DNA of 32,832 nucleotides from Campylobacteraceae bacterium (GCA_026996165.1 JALWMP010000174.1:1-32832), one strand, 5' to 3'. Counted from the stretch's first letter, positions 14,358 through 24,264 are shown. Numbers and translations are program-made. The notes: generated from the sequence alone by a model not told the origin.

Positions 14358-15218
14358 ATGAAATTAAAACTATTAAGTACTATCTTTATAATAACAAATA
14401 TATATGGAACACCTAATCTACTTTTTAAATCATCTTTTGAAGATGGGGTATATTTAGAAAAACCAGATAGAAAAGATAGTACTGTATGGTGGCAAAATAT
14501 AAAAGGACATGACAATAGTAATTTTGAATGGCCTATAACCTTAAATGGTGAAAAAGGCGAATTTCAGATGATTATCAATGATAAAAATATTACAAAATAT
14601 ATTCAAAACAGTTTAGTAGTTGTTAATGGTATTGATAACAATAAGAGTCGTGTATTGCATCAAAAAGTAATAAAAAAGGAGCATCGTTGGTCACAAGACC
14701 CTTACGTTGTATATACTAAAAATAGAGAACAAAAGAGACTCTACATTCGTTACTCTCTAAAATATCCTAGAGATTTAGCCCAAAAGTTGGGAAGAGACGG
14801 TTGGTTAACTTTCTGTCAATATAAAACTACTAGTGATGACCGTTTAACCTATTATATATATACAGATAAAAATAAAAAACTCTACTGGCATGTTCATGAA
14901 GATAATGTAGTTGTAGATGGTGTTCCATATAAAGAGTATTGGCATCAAGATAACTACAGTAAAGTAAAACAAGGAGAGTGGTTTGATGTAGAGATATATT
15001 GGAATAGAAGTAAAAACAGTGATGGAAGAGTTTGGTTAGCAGTTGATGGTAAAGTTGTTATTGATTATAAAGGACAAACTATGAGAAAAGACCCAATCAA
15101 TGAGATGATGTTATTTACAAATTATGCTATTGCTCCTATTGAACAGTGGGTTGACAATATAGAAATTTGGGACGATTTTCCTTGTGGCATAGGAAAAAGT
15201 TGTCATAAAAAAAGATAA
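14358..15218 (+). CDS. Secreted heparin-lyase-like (jelly roll) protein
   Basis: The 286-residue product has a signal peptide (about 1-17, ending IYG-TP) and one concanavalin-like beta-jelly-roll domain. SSFEDGVYLEKPDR at the start and the segment EWFDVEIYWNRS…VWLAVDGKVVIDYKGQ near 208-240 match the heparin-lyase I-like polysaccharide lyase family. It may cleave or bind the polysaccharide made by this locus, for example to trim chains during export. Catalytic residues cannot be fixed by eye, so binding without cleavage remains possible. It begins 2 bp after the deacetylase stop, so the two are co-translated. Two Cys near the C terminus (CGIGKSC) could form a disulfide. Confidence 0.7.
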   Translation: MKLKLLSTIFIITNIYGTPNLLFKSSFEDGVYLEKPDRKDSTVWWQNIKGHDNSNFEWPITLNGEKGEFQMIINDKNITKYIQNSLVVVNGIDNNKSRVLHQKVIKKEHRWSQDPYVVYTKNREQKRLYIRYSLKYPRDLAQKLGRDGWLTFCQYKTTSDDRLTYYIYTDKNKKLYWHVHEDNVVVDGVPYKEYWHQDNYSKVKQGEWFDVEIYWNRSKNSDGRVWLAVDGKVVIDYKGQTMRKDPINEMMLFTNYAIAPIEQWVDNIEIWDDFPCGIGKSCHKKR

Positions 15219-15243
15219 ATATAATGAAATAGAAAGAAAATAA

Positions 15244-16041
15244 ATGAAGTTAATTAAATATATTTTTATAATTTTAGGATTTTTACTACTTATACTTTTC
15301 GTCAATAATCTTTATTATCATTATAAAGAGGAGAAGGTCATAACTAAATATATATCTGATATGAATATCAAAAGAAGTGATTTTAATACCACTACAGAGT
15401 ACTTCTCTAGCATATCAGACTACGTTAATAATGATTTTAATACAGATATAAAGACTTGGAAACACTCAGATTTATTAGGAAGGTCTTTTTTAAGAAATAG
15501 CGTCCTAGAACTTTTTGAAATCAAAGAGGGTGTTTGTGGGGAAGGAACAAGGGTTATGATTAGAATTTTGCAATCACTTGGATATAACGCTTCTCGAATC
15601 GCTTTTTACGATAAAGAGTTTGGAGCTGCTCATGCACTAGTATCTGTTATGATAGGAGATAACGAAATAATTGTAGATAGTATTAACTTTAATAAAGAGT
15701 TACATAAAATTTTAAGAAACAATAAAATAAATATGAAAATGATAAATATAGTTCACTACAACAACAGATTTTCAGACTCAAACAAAACTAAATCTTCAGA
15801 GTTTTCTAACTTTTTTAAAGAGCATTACTCAATCTACTCTTATGAATCAATTCCCTATGTTAAGTTTGCATCAAAACTAGGTGCAGATAAACTTATATTT
15901 AACCTTAGTAGACCAAACAGATATATATCATACTTAGCTGAATCAGTTTATCTTATTAAAGCTTTATTAGCCTTTATAGCACTTATTTTCTTAATATTTA
16001 TCTATTATTTCTTAAAAAGAGTAATGAACAGAAATCTTTAA
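15244..16041 (+). CDS. Membrane-anchored transglutaminase-like protein
   Basis: The 265-residue protein has a transmembrane helix at each end (about 5-25 and 237-258) enclosing a domain outside the cytoplasm. That domain has the transglutaminase/papain-fold triad: Cys98 in GVCGEGTR, His130 in AAHALVSV and Asp145 in IIVDSINF. Such domains act as cysteine proteases, amidases or cross-linking enzymes. It lies 25 bp after the lyase-like gene and probably belongs to the same transcript. A link to modification of an amide- or amino-bearing polysaccharide is possible but inferred only from position. Confidence 0.7.
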   Translation: MKLIKYIFIILGFLLLILFVNNLYYHYKEEKVITKYISDMNIKRSDFNTTTEYFSSISDYVNNDFNTDIKTWKHSDLLGRSFLRNSVLELFEIKEGVCGEGTRVMIRILQSLGYNASRIAFYDKEFGAAHALVSVMIGDNEIIVDSINFNKELHKILRNNKINMKMINIVHYNNRFSDSNKTKSSEFSNFFKEHYSIYSYESIPYVKFASKLGADKLIFNLSRPNRYISYLAESVYLIKALLAFIALIFLIFIYYFLKRVMNRNL

Positions 16042-16201
16042 AAAAATAATATCAAAACTTAAGCTAAAAAACAGTATATTTTATTTAAGAAATAAATTTA
16101 ATATTGTTTTTTATATAATATTAAAATAATATCAATAATTATTTTAAATTAATATATTATGTGATATTATGTTATAAATAAAATTAGGATACTGTATTTA
16201 G
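16042..16201 (+). promoter_or_regulatory. Likely promoter region of the wzx-to-GT26 operon
   Basis: This 160-bp AT-rich gap is the only sizeable gap within the plus-strand polysaccharide genes. TGTTATAAA at 16170-16178 resembles an extended -10, and an AGGAT sequence precedes the ATG at 16202 by 11 bases. A separate promoter for the downstream nine-gene operon is likely. Confidence 0.45.
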
Positions 16202-17449
16202 ATGAAAGAGATATTTAGAGGTTCATTTATAATTTTTATATTTAAAATACTAGGTGCATCTTCACTGTTTTTAACCTATATCATGATTCCTCGATATTAT
16301 GGAGTTGAGATTTTTGGTATTTTTAACCTTACATTTGCACTCATAATGGTAGCTACTGTTATCTCTAGGGTTGGTTTAGATATTTATGTTGTTCGTGTTA
16401 TTGCTACATTAAAAGAGAAAAGAGACATATCTCTCTTTATAAAATCTATTTTAAAAATTTTGTTTATAACAAGTATTTTAGTCTCTATACTAATACTTCT
16501 TCTATCAGGAGTTATAAATAAATACCTTTTTAAATCAATAGATGCAACGACTTATCTTACTTTTTTGGCAATAATGGTTCTACCATATACACTATTTAAT
16601 GTACTTGTTGAGATATTTAGAGCATTAGATGATATTAAAATATACTCTTTTTTTAGAAACCTTTCTCAAAATGGTTCTATTGCTCTACTTTTAGCAATCT
16701 CCATATTTTTTTCTCTAAATTGGAATCCTGTCTATATTCTCTTTAGTGCAATTACTATTATAAGCCTCTCATTGATTATTGTACTCTATAGATTTCTAAA
16801 AATACGAGATATATCTATATTAATAAAAGGCTTCTACCAAGATAAGATACTAAAACACTCCTATCCTATGTTTTTAACAGCATCAGTTATGTTTCTAATG
16901 GGGTATGTAGATAGTTTTATGATTTCATACTACTTAGATGAGTATCAAGTTGGTATTTATGGTGCATGTATTAGTCTCTCTATGATTATTACCTTTATAC
17001 CTATGGCAATAGGTGGATACATTTCACCTAAAGTTGCTCAAGCCTATAGTAACAAAGAGACTCAACAGGTCAAATCAATCTTTAAAGACTCAGTAAAACT
17101 TATTGCTATTACTACTATTCCTATCTTTATAGCTATTTTATACTTTTCAGATTTCTTTCTAGGACTATTTGGTCAAGAGTTTACTATTGCAACTACAACA
17201 CTTATGATTGTCTCTATTGGGTATCTCTCTGAGTCTCTTTGTGGACCTGTTGGATTTATCTTAAATATGACAGACAATCAGCATATTTTTATGAAGATAT
17301 TATTGATTTCTCTATTTATTAATATTTTATTTAATGCTCTATTGATTCCAATCTATGGCATTAATGGTGCTGCTATTGCGCTAATGCTCTCTATGCTCTT
17401 TTGGACAATCTCTAGTCTTATAGTTCTAAAAAAGAAGAAGATAATATGA
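16202..17449 (+). CDS. Polysaccharide flippase (Wzx/RfbX family)
   Basis: The 415-residue integral membrane protein has roughly 12-14 hydrophobic helices and the MOP-superfamily pattern. The N terminus is FKILGASSLFLTYIMIPRYYG, with polar charged residues between helices and a conserved late segment IPIYGINGAAIALMLS (about 381-396). It flips undecaprenyl-linked oligosaccharide repeat units across the inner membrane for polymerization by the adjacent Wzy. It heads an operon; its last codons overlap the next gene by 4 bases (ATGA). Confidence 0.85.
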   Translation: MKEIFRGSFIIFIFKILGASSLFLTYIMIPRYYGVEIFGIFNLTFALIMVATVISRVGLDIYVVRVIATLKEKRDISLFIKSILKILFITSILVSILILLLSGVINKYLFKSIDATTYLTFLAIMVLPYTLFNVLVEIFRALDDIKIYSFFRNLSQNGSIALLLAISIFFSLNWNPVYILFSAITIISLSLIIVLYRFLKIRDISILIKGFYQDKILKHSYPMFLTASVMFLMGYVDSFMISYYLDEYQVGIYGACISLSMIITFIPMAIGGYISPKVAQAYSNKETQQVKSIFKDSVKLIAITTIPIFIAILYFSDFFLGLFGQEFTIATTTLMIVSIGYLSESLCGPVGFILNMTDNQHIFMKILLISLFINILFNALLIPIYGINGAAIALMLSMLFWTISSLIVLKKKKII

Positions 17450-18648
17450 CTCTAAAACTAATTCTTTTCTATATTATTGGATTTATTATTTTATATCTTG
17501 AACCTATTCATGTTGCAGGAGTATCTTTTGGAATTTTATGGAAACTAGTACTGATAATGTTGCTGTTTTTACCAATTTTATACAAAATTTTAAAAGAGAA
17601 GTATATGGAGACATTTACTTTTTTAATAATTATTTTTGCATTAAAAATATTAATCTCATATACCTCTATGGACTATATTGTTAGTACGCTAACTCTCTTT
17701 ACAAAAGAGCTAATGCTTCCAATACTATACTTTTTCTTTATACTTAAGCTTGATGAAAAGAGTTTACTATTTTTAGCTAAACACTTCTCTATATTGATTA
17801 TCCTCTCATTTGTACCATATATGCTACATATTTTAACTCCACTATGTCATGGTTATAACTTAAGTGCCTATGGTCTTGATAATCAATATGGTTTAGTTGG
17901 ACCATTTATGAATCCACATACTGCATCAATATCATTAGCATTTGCACTTATTGTTATAACTAGACATATTAGTAGAGATAATACAAAAATAGAAAATGCT
18001 TTTCTTCTTTTTATTTTACTTCTTGGTCTATATGAGATTCTACTTACCTATGTTAGAACAGGGTTTGTTGTATATATAATTGTCGGATTATACCTGCTCC
18101 TTAAAAATATTACTCTAAAAAAGATGGTTTTACTTATTACTCTTGCTATTACCCTATTTATGGGAGGTGTTTACCTATATAACACAAATGATATTGTGCG
18201 AATGAGATTAAGTGATAAAAATAAATATGTTAAAAAAGCACAACCTGGTTCAGGTAGGTTACAGTATTGGCAGTCAGCTGTTGAAAATTGGTTAGATGAT
18301 GAAGATATTGTAATTTTTATTGGATTAGGTGAGGTATATGCTATGGATAAAATGGAAGATAGAATAGGAGAGAGACTATTTGCTCATAATAAATTTTTTC
18401 AAGTGCTTCAACGAGAAGGTTTAATTGGGTTTGGTCTTCTGTTAGCCATCTTATTTTCTTTAAAATCTTTTTTATCAAAACATAGAGAGTCCAAATACTA
18501 TACTACTTCTGTTGCAATATTTATAGGAATACTTACTGAAATGATGTTTCAAGGTGGATTCTATTTTAACGTAATGTTCCTCTTTGCTATCTATCTAGCT
18601 CTACTTAAAAAAGATTATCTTGAACATATAAATAAAGGTAAAAACTAA
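17446..18648 (+). CDS. O-antigen polymerase/ligase family membrane protein (Wzy/WaaL type)
   Basis: The 400-residue protein has about ten to twelve transmembrane segments and one larger periplasmic loop (about 255-320). The loop ends with the Wzy_C signature around AHNKFFQVLQREGLIGFG (about 306-323), which contains the family's H-N…G..G pattern. By context it polymerizes flipped repeat units, working with Wzx and the Wzz-kinase. The start overlaps wzx by 4 bases and the stop overlaps the next start by 1 base (TAATG). Sequence alone does not separate polymerase from ligase. Confidence 0.82.
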   Translation: MTLKLILFYIIGFIILYLEPIHVAGVSFGILWKLVLIMLLFLPILYKILKEKYMETFTFLIIIFALKILISYTSMDYIVSTLTLFTKELMLPILYFFFILKLDEKSLLFLAKHFSILIILSFVPYMLHILTPLCHGYNLSAYGLDNQYGLVGPFMNPHTASISLAFALIVITRHISRDNTKIENAFLLFILLLGLYEILLTYVRTGFVVYIIVGLYLLLKNITLKKMVLLITLAITLFMGGVYLYNTNDIVRMRLSDKNKYVKKAQPGSGRLQYWQSAVENWLDDEDIVIFIGLGEVYAMDKMEDRIGERLFAHNKFFQVLQREGLIGFGLLLAILFSLKSFLSKHRESKYYTTSVAIFIGILTEMMFQGGFYFNVMFLFAIYLALLKKDYLEHINKGKN

Positions 18649-19739
18649 TGACAACTAAACATAAAGTATTAATAAGCGTACCGAGTCTATCGGGTACAGG
18701 TGGAGTTACCTCTTTTTGGAATGCACTCTTTAAATCTTTTAAAGAGTATAAAGATATTGAGTTTAAAATCTTAGAGATTGGAGGACATGGAAAAAATATA
18801 TTTGGTCCTATTGTAGACCAGTGGAGATTTCATAACTCTTGCACAAAAGAGATAGATATAGCACTAATAAATCCATCTCTACTAAATAGAAGCTTTTTTA
18901 GAGATGGACTCTTTGCTAAACAACTTAGCTCTAAAGATATCCCTTTTATTGTATTTTTTCATGGTTGGGATTTAGAGTTTGAAAAGGTTGTTGAGAGACG
19001 CTATATTAACTTTTTTTTAAACTCTTTTGGTAAGGCTAAGACCATATTTACACTCTCTCAAGACTTTAAAGAGAAGATGATTGAGTGGGGTTATAGAGGA
19101 GAGATTGTAGTAGAGACAACAACAGTAGATGACTCTTTAATCTCAAATTTTTCTTTTGAAGATAGAGAAAAAAATTTAAAGAGAAAAGAGACCATAAAAA
19201 TTCTATTTTTAGCTCGTATTGTAAAGACAAAAGGTGTCTTTAGAACCATAGAAGCGTTTAAAAATCTATCAAAAGAGATAGATAATATAGAACTAATTAT
19301 TGCAGGTGATGGAGAGGATTTTGATGAGGTTAAAAGAGTTTCATCAGGCATAAAAAATATCCATATAGTAGGAAATGTTCAAGGTCAAGAGAAGATAGAT
19401 ATTTTTAAAGAGTGTGACATCTACTCTTTCCCTACTAATTATGGAGAGGGTTTACCTATCTCTGTACTAGAATCTATGCTATTTGGTATGGCAATTATAA
19501 CAACTAATGATGGTGGATTAAAATATTTCTTTCAAGATGAAAAGATGGGATACCAAATCGACCCTACAGATATTGATGAGTTAACAAAAAGGCTAAAAAG
19601 ATTAATTTTAAACAGAGATAAGATTTTAGAGTTTGGTAAGTTTAACTTTAACTATGCACAAGAGCATTTAACAAATACTACAGCAGTAAAACGTCTATAC
19701 CCATATTTAACAAGAGAGAAGAGCAATGTCAACAAATAA
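18648..19739 (+). CDS. Glycosyltransferase family 4 (GT-B fold)
   Basis: The 363-residue cytoplasmic enzyme has the GT4 layout. The N-terminal domain has a glycine-rich loop (SLSGTGGVTSF). The C-terminal nucleotide-sugar domain starts near KILFLARIVKTKGVF (about 183-197) and has the E-x7-E motif in GEGLPISVLES (about 266-276). It adds one sugar to the lipid-linked repeat unit; donor and acceptor are not evident. It overlaps the preceding gene by 1 base and the following one by 14 bases. Confidence 0.88.
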   Translation: MTTKHKVLISVPSLSGTGGVTSFWNALFKSFKEYKDIEFKILEIGGHGKNIFGPIVDQWRFHNSCTKEIDIALINPSLLNRSFFRDGLFAKQLSSKDIPFIVFFHGWDLEFEKVVERRYINFFLNSFGKAKTIFTLSQDFKEKMIEWGYRGEIVVETTTVDDSLISNFSFEDREKNLKRKETIKILFLARIVKTKGVFRTIEAFKNLSKEIDNIELIIAGDGEDFDEVKRVSSGIKNIHIVGNVQGQEKIDIFKECDIYSFPTNYGEGLPISVLESMLFGMAIITTNDGGLKYFFQDEKMGYQIDPTDIDELTKRLKRLILNRDKILEFGKFNFNYAQEHLTNTTAVKRLYPYLTREKSNVNK

Positions 19740-20868
19740 ACTATTAGAGTCCTATCTACTTTGTGATAATTTAGAAACCTATGACCCATATGATATTTGG
19801 AAGAGCAGTATTGGAATGAAAATAAAAAAACTCTACTATAAAAATAAATATCTAGGATTACTACCAGCAGGAGTATTAACTATTTATGACTTCTATATTA
19901 ATAACCAACTCAGAATAGGTTATAGAAAACAGGAGTATCCAGTTGTTAGAGCTCAAGCTGTATTAGCTTTACTAAATCTATATAAAAAAGAGAGAGATGA
20001 GAAATATCTTAAGTATGCAAAACTACACATTGACTGGTTACTAAAAAATAGCTCAAAAGGATATAGTGGTTACTGTTGGGGAACAGGGTTTAAAATAGTT
20101 ATCTCCGATACGCTTATATATGATGAAAATACACCATTTAGTACAAATACACCATACATTTTAGAAGCACTATTTAACTACTATAAGACTACTCACGATA
20201 ATGAAATTTTAAATGTTTTAAAAAGTGTTTATCAATTTTATGAAAAAGATTTAGTTGTACTAGAAGAGGATGATAATCTCTTAATTACCTCTTATGGACC
20301 ATTTAAAGACAGAGTTGTTACTAACTCTGTTTCATACACAATGTTTGCTTACTCTATTTTTTATCAAATAATAGATGAAAAAGAGTATATTGAGAAAAAA
20401 ATAAAAAAGATGTATAACTTTATTGTCTCTGTTCAAAAGGAAAATGGTAGCTGGTTCTATGCTCCTTATGATAACAACTCTTTTATAGACTGTTTTCATT
20501 CTGTTTTTGTACTCAAAAATATTATAAAAACCCAAAAAGTAGTTCAGCTTGAAGCTAATGATACTATTGAAAAAGGGTATAGATATATTCAAGAGAACTT
20601 CTACAATAACCAATATGGACTCTACAAAAGATTCTCTGTCTCCAATAAACCATCTATTGTTAAGTTTGACCTCTATGACAATGCAGAGATGCTACTCCTT
20701 GCTAAACTAAAAGAGGATTTTGAAACAGTAGAGAGACTTGAAAAGAGTATCTTACAGTTTATCAAAAGAGACCAAATATACTCTATTATAGATTTTTTTG
20801 GATTTAAAAAAAATAGAAATACTCTAAGATGGGCAGCAATGCCTTATATATTAGCAAGGAGCTTATAG
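19726..20868 (+). CDS. Predicted alpha/alpha-toroid protein of the polysaccharide operon
   Basis: The 380-residue protein has no signal peptide. It contains repeated helix pairs with aromatic and glycine-rich turns (GYSGYCWGTGF, NGSWFYAPYD, NQYGLYKRF), the look of six-hairpin or toroid folds seen in glycosidases, uronyl epimerases and terpene-cyclase-like proteins. Similar proteins are known in exosortase-type exopolysaccharide loci. No catalytic residues can be named with confidence. It could be a sugar-modifying enzyme (hydrolase, lyase or epimerase). It overlaps the genes on both sides (14 bases and 1 base). Confidence 0.6.
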   Translation: MSTNKLLESYLLCDNLETYDPYDIWKSSIGMKIKKLYYKNKYLGLLPAGVLTIYDFYINNQLRIGYRKQEYPVVRAQAVLALLNLYKKERDEKYLKYAKLHIDWLLKNSSKGYSGYCWGTGFKIVISDTLIYDENTPFSTNTPYILEALFNYYKTTHDNEILNVLKSVYQFYEKDLVVLEEDDNLLITSYGPFKDRVVTNSVSYTMFAYSIFYQIIDEKEYIEKKIKKMYNFIVSVQKENGSWFYAPYDNNSFIDCFHSVFVLKNIIKTQKVVQLEANDTIEKGYRYIQENFYNNQYGLYKRFSVSNKPSIVKFDLYDNAEMLLLAKLKEDFETVERLEKSILQFIKRDQIYSIIDFFGFKKNRNTLRWAAMPYILARSL

Positions 20869-21395
20869 TGAAACCTCTACAACTAGTTGTATACTACTTA
20901 ATTATATCTAAACTACCCCACTCAAGATTTCATATTATCTTTAATAAGATTCGATGTTGGTATGTCTGTAGAGTATTAAAGATAATGAAAGAAGATACAA
21001 ATAACTATTTTGAAGAGAATGTATATATAGGAGATACTTCTAAATTGACAATAGGGAAACATTGTCATATCAATGAAAATATCTTTATACAAGGAGCTAA
21101 CATAGGTAACTACGTAATGATAGCTCCTAATGTAACCCTATTAAACTCTCTTCATAACTACCAAAATGTAGATGTTCCAATGATTATGCAAGGGGGTGTA
21201 GAGAATCTAAACCCAACTATTGAAGATGATGTATGGATAGGAAGAAATGCAATTATAATGCCAAATATTACAATAGGAGAAGGCTCAGTAGTTGGTGCTG
21301 GTTCTGTTGTAACAAAAGATGTAGAACCCTATACTGTAGTAGGTGGAATTCCTGCAAAGCTCATTAAAAGGAGAAAAAGATGTGTGGAATCTTAG
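20868..21395 (+). CDS. Left-handed beta-helix (hexapeptide) O-acetyltransferase
   Basis: The protein is a LbH acyltransferase. After a basic N-terminal helix it shows hexapeptide repeats (IGKHCHINENIFIQGANIGNYV) and the late signature VWIGRNAIIMPNITIGEGS with VVGAGSVVTKDVEPYTVVGGIPAKLI. It most likely moves acetyl from acetyl-CoA to a sugar of the repeat unit. I choose GTG at 20868 as start because AAGGAG lies 6 bases before it and it overlaps the previous stop (TAGTG), giving 175 residues; an ATG at 20829 would lie inside the previous gene without a good site. It overlaps the next gene by 16 bases. Confidence 0.85.
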   Translation: MKPLQLVVYYLIISKLPHSRFHIIFNKIRCWYVCRVLKIMKEDTNNYFEENVYIGDTSKLTIGKHCHINENIFIQGANIGNYVMIAPNVTLLNSLHNYQNVDVPMIMQGGVENLNPTIEDDVWIGRNAIIMPNITIGEGSVVGAGSVVTKDVEPYTVVGGIPAKLIKRRKRCVES

Positions 21396-23233
21396 GCTCA
21401 GTCAATAAAACTTTTGAAAATGATACATTAGAGTTAATTTCACATAGAGGACCTGATGATAGTGATATTGTTAAACTTGTTCATCAAAACAATACCATTT
21501 CTCTAGGTCATGTTCGTTTAGCTATTCAAGACCTATCAGAGGCTGGACATCAACCAATGTACTCAGCTTCAAAAAAGTATATTATTATTTTTAATGGTGA
21601 AATCTATAATCACCTTGAACTAAGAGAAGAGCTTAAAGAGATAGAGTTTAGAGGACACTCAGATACAGAGACTATTGTTAACTATATTGAGAAGTTTGGT
21701 ATTGACTCTATTAGAAAATTTAATGGTATCTTTGGTTTAGCAATTTTTGATATAGAGCATCAAAAGCTATACTTAGCCAGAGATAGATTTGGAGTTAAAC
21801 CTCTCTACTACTACCATAATGATAAAGAGCTTATATTCTCTTCTGAAATGAAACCTATTTTAAAGTTAGTTCCTAATTTAAAATTAGATATAGATGCACT
21901 TAACGAGTATTTAGTTTTACGCTATAACCCATCTCCAAAAACTATGGTTCAAAATATAAAAAAAGTATATCCAGGAGAGATACTAGAGTATAGTCTAAAT
22001 CAATACACTTTAAATAGAGTTACAAATATAAATGAGAAACTTATCTCTTCTATTAAAATAGATGAAAGCAAAAGTGAAGCCTACTGGGTAGATGCAGTTA
22101 GTGATGCCTTAGAGTCAGCAGTAGAACGACAAATGATAGGAGATGTTGAAGTAGGTAGTTTTCTCTCAGGCGGCATAGACTCTGCACTTATTACTGCTAT
22201 TGCTTCAAAATACTCAAAACATAAAATAAAAACGTACTGTATTGGATTTAATGGTTCTGCAAAATTCAATGAAGCCAACGATGCAAAAAGGTCTGCTGAA
22301 ATTTTAGGTACTCAACACTATGATATTATTGCAAACTCAAATGAGTATATGAAAATTTTAGAAAAGTCCACCTACATTAATGAAGAGCCTAATGGAACAG
22401 AAAATACTTTTGCTCAATATGAAGTGAGTAGACTTGGTGCTAAATATACTAAAGTTATATTAGCAGGACAAGGTGCTGATGAAATTTTTATGGGTTATGG
22501 AAAATACTCAGCCGAATTAAAAAGAGAGAAGTACCTCCTACTTATTCAATTAGCTAAACAGTTTAAATTTCTATTCTCCTCTCCAAAGTACCATAAACTT
22601 CAACGTGCAATCTACAGTTTGACAGAGCAAGACCCACTAAAACGTTTTGAAAAAATATATACCGTCTATCAAGAAGAGGAGAGACAGAGACTCTTGAAGA
22701 GTAGATTTATTAACCAAGAAACAGGAGTTAGCTACTTCTATAATCTTATTCCAAATGAATTAAATGCTTTAGATAAGATGTCCATTCTTGATACCTATAC
22801 CTCATTAAGCGATGAACTTCTTATGTATGGAGACAAAATGACTATGGCTACCTCTATTGAGATGAGAGTTCCTTTTTTAGACAATGACCTTGTTTCACTT
22901 GTTCAAAAAATACCTCACCACTACAAAATAAAAAATGGAATACATAAATATATCTTAAAAGAGGTAGCAAAAAAATATCTGCCTGATGAGATTATAAATC
23001 GTCCTAAAAAGGGGTTTGATATGCCTAGCTTAGAGTGGTTTCAAAATGAACTCAATGGAGATATTATGGAGCTTCTTACCTCAAAAGAGTCTCTTATTGC
23101 AAACTATGTAGATAAAAAAGAGATAGAACAGATTGTCTTAAACTATAAAAATAGAATGGAGTTTGATGTCCGTAAAATTTATCTACTTATGAGTATTGAA
23201 CATCTACTTCAACTACTAAAAAAAAGTATATAA
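21380..23233 (+). CDS. Asparagine synthase-type glutamine amidotransferase (AsnB/WbpS-like)
   Basis: The 617-residue protein has an N-terminal class II glutaminase domain with the nucleophile Cys2 (MCGILG), NGEIYNH (72-78) and RGHSDTE (91-97). The C-terminal synthetase domain has the PP-loop SGGIDS (263-268) that binds ATP. Glutaminase releases ammonia, which amidates an adenylated carboxylate. In polysaccharide loci this type amidates uronic acids or amino acid substituents (as proposed for WbpS), rather than making asparagine. The AAAAGGAG before the ATG and the 16-base overlap with the acetyltransferase gene place it firmly in the operon. It is followed after 14 bp by the FemAB-like gene. 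Confidence 0.9.
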   Translation: MCGILGSVNKTFENDTLELISHRGPDDSDIVKLVHQNNTISLGHVRLAIQDLSEAGHQPMYSASKKYIIIFNGEIYNHLELREELKEIEFRGHSDTETIVNYIEKFGIDSIRKFNGIFGLAIFDIEHQKLYLARDRFGVKPLYYYHNDKELIFSSEMKPILKLVPNLKLDIDALNEYLVLRYNPSPKTMVQNIKKVYPGEILEYSLNQYTLNRVTNINEKLISSIKIDESKSEAYWVDAVSDALESAVERQMIGDVEVGSFLSGGIDSALITAIASKYSKHKIKTYCIGFNGSAKFNEANDAKRSAEILGTQHYDIIANSNEYMKILEKSTYINEEPNGTENTFAQYEVSRLGAKYTKVILAGQGADEIFMGYGKYSAELKREKYLLLIQLAKQFKFLFSSPKYHKLQRAIYSLTEQDPLKRFEKIYTVYQEEERQRLLKSRFINQETGVSYFYNLIPNELNALDKMSILDTYTSLSDELLMYGDKMTMATSIEMRVPFLDNDLVSLVQKIPHHYKIKNGIHKYILKEVAKKYLPDEIINRPKKGFDMPSLEWFQNELNGDIMELLTSKESLIANYVDKKEIEQIVLNYKNRMEFDVRKIYLLMSIEHLLQLLKKSI

Positions 23234-23247
23234 AGGTTATAAAAGAG

Positions 23248-24264
23248 ATGAATAAAAAGATAGAAAAGCAATCTAGTAGTGTTACACTAGTTCACCATGA
23301 ACCCAAAGAGAAGTTGCCTATTTTTGCAACTAAAAACTTCCTTAAATCAAAAAGTACAATATATGGTTGGTTTGTTAGTGATGATTTTATACTCCCTTTT
23401 ACTATAGACAAAAAACTCATTTTTAAAAGGTTGATTTTTACAACAGAAACCATCTACTTAAATAAAGATTTAACTTTGTCCAAAGAGAGAGAGTTTCTAA
23501 ATAGTGTTGTTACATATTGTAAAAGAAACAATATAGCCGACTTTATTTTTAAGGCTCAAGCTAATGCCATATTTAATACTTATCCTGATGGCTCAGAAGT
23601 AGTTAAATGGGGAACATACCAACTCAAACTTGACAAATCAATGGAGGAGATATTAAGTAAATTTTATGCTAGAGATAGAACAAAAGTAAGAAAAGCCATT
23701 AAGCTTGGTGCTACTGTAAGAACAACAAATGATATAAAAAGTGTCTATGAAAATATTAAAGAGACATTTTTAAGACAAAATAGTCTTCTATATCCAAGTT
23801 TAGATTATTTAGAGACATTAAATAATAATTTAGAAAACAACTTTGTACTATTTGTTGTTGAACACGATAGTAAAATACAAGGCTCTATGGTTATTATTTA
23901 TGATGAAAATAGAGCTTATTATCTCTATGGAGGAAGCATTAGAAAACCTATTACAGGAAGTATTAACCTTATGCACTATAGAGCAATGGAGTATTTTAAA
24001 GAGAAAAATCTTGACTATTACGATTTTGTAGGAGCAAGAGAGTGTGTAGAAGAGGGTTCAAAATATGAAGCACTTCAAAAGTTTAAAAGCAGATTTGGAA
24101 CAACACTAAAAATGGGATATGCGTTTAGAGTGGTTATTAACCCTTTTAAATATAAGCTATTTAATCTAACTGTTCAGAGCTATTTTAAAATAAAAAAGAG
24201 TTCATATATAGACCCAATAGATAGCATAAGGAGATGCAATGAACAACATACTAATAACTCTTGA
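23248..24264 (+). CDS. FemAB/GNAT-like acyl- or aminoacyltransferase
   Basis: The 338-residue cytoplasmic protein resembles the FemAB-related proteins found in exopolysaccharide loci. It has a double GNAT-like fold, with RDRTKVRKAIKLGA (about 148-161), AYYLYGGSIRKPITGS (about 222-237) and YDFVGARE…KFKSRFG (about 257-280). FemAB proteins use aminoacyl-tRNA to add amino acids to lipid-linked peptidoglycan; relatives in these loci may instead acylate a sugar amine. Substrate here is unknown. It overlaps the next gene by 26 bases. Confidence 0.78.
   Translation: MNKKIEKQSSSVTLVHHEPKEKLPIFATKNFLKSKSTIYGWFVSDDFILPFTIDKKLIFKRLIFTTETIYLNKDLTLSKEREFLNSVVTYCKRNNIADFIFKAQANAIFNTYPDGSEVVKWGTYQLKLDKSMEEILSKFYARDRTKVRKAIKLGATVRTTNDIKSVYENIKETFLRQNSLLYPSLDYLETLNNNLENNFVLFVVEHDSKIQGSMVIIYDENRAYYLYGGSIRKPITGSINLMHYRAMEYFKEKNLDYYDFVGARECVEEGSKYEALQKFKSRFGTTLKMGYAFRVVINPFKYKLFNLTVQSYFKIKKSSYIDPIDSIRRCNEQHTNNS

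Noticed and set aside
16042-16201. Possible operon break or mobile element scar before wzx
   Set aside because: The gap is AT-rich with a promoter-like box but shows no inverted repeats, insertion sequence ends or gene remnants.
19091-19351. Minus-strand 86-residue open frame inside the GT4 gene
   Set aside because: It is a shadow of a well-supported glycosyltransferase frame.
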